This document shows, piece after piece, positions 63,783 to 64,000 of a DNA stretch of 64,000 bases. This DNA comes from Sagittula marina. Its GTDB lineage: Bacteria > Pseudomonadota > Alphaproteobacteria > Rhodobacterales > Rhodobacteraceae. A program made the position numbers and the translations under genes. The stretch lies in NCBI RefSeq assembly GCF_014196795.1, contig NZ_JACIEJ010000014.1, positions 1-64,000 on the forward strand, read 5' to 3'. The notes under the pieces were generated by a model. The model did no database searches. It was not told where the DNA came from and was given only the letters and a program-made list of their open reading frames with translations. The first letter of the stretch is position 1; each line of letters starts with the position of its first letter.

Positions 63783-64000
63783 GTTGGAGGCGTCCTTTTG
63801 TTTATTTGAAATCACGATACGCCGGGCCGCGCGATTAGTGCAAGTCACACGCGTGCCAGCGACAATTCACTGCGTTCATGCCAAGATAGGCTTTGTGATA
63901 AGCGTTTCGTTAATTTGAATTTTCGAATGGCGAATCCGATGACAGGCGCGGTAAACTTGGGTCCGTCGGTCGTTGTAGATGCTCCTCCGCTCAGCTGAAT

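Overview
The window looks like chromosomal DNA from a marine Roseobacter-group alphaproteobacterium (Rhodobacteraceae in the broad sense). Several things point there: a SAM/SAH-type riboswitch before metK, an Irr regulator beside fabA, paired TRAP and branched-chain-type ABC uptake systems, a PutA with a divergent Lrp-type regulator, and many small secreted proteins and lipoproteins of types usual in that group. The genus cannot be fixed from the sequence alone.

Layout. 1-1000 is an insertion-sequence graveyard: the end of an IS3-family element lies inside a broken IS5-family transposase gene. 1000-6700 (minus) is a TRAP uptake operon with two substrate-binding proteins, an SMP-30-type lactonase and a shikimate dehydrogenase family enzyme; a frameshifted TetR gene and an alpha/beta hydrolase lie divergently (6859-8489). 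8837-15965 (minus) is a compact catabolic operon: zinc alcohol dehydrogenase, complete Liv-type ABC transporter, short-chain dehydrogenase and a dihydroxyacetophenone-dioxygenase-like cupin. A divergent XylR/V4R-type regulator with a decayed AAA+ domain (16207-17838) faces it. This is the best candidate for an undescribed pathway, probably for an aromatic or hydroxyketone compound.

18-27 kb: thyA (minus); a putative surface lipoprotein with its Slam-like outer-membrane exporter, followed by gloA and two tandem DUF1194 genes; a MarR regulator, a variant Nudix hydrolase and a Pit phosphate transporter. 26.7-34.9 kb: sdhE with an XRE regulator, an aspartate aminotransferase, an inositol-monophosphatase-family enzyme, the Tat-exported phosphatase PhoX with a possible Pho box, fabA and irr. 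34.9-42.4 kb: tRNA-Leu, an RTX protein, putR/putA, a rhomboid protease and a GFA-family protein. This block separates fabA/irr from fabB-fabI (42.7-44.7 kb).

44.8-51.3 kb: small envelope proteins, an oxidoreductase, a glycosyltransferase-like protein, miaB, and an OmpA-like protein and a lipoprotein that share an unnamed domain. 50.3-56.5 kb is the conserved phoH-ybeY-corC-lnt block, interrupted by a PIG-L deacetylase with three cadherin-like repeats. The riboswitch, metK, a dienelactone hydrolase, trmB, aroA, a membrane protein, cmk and a LacI-family regulator close the window. Most of the window is ordinary core genome. The accessory interest lies at 1-18 kb, 19.4-23.7 kb, 35-37 kb and 51.5-53.4 kb.
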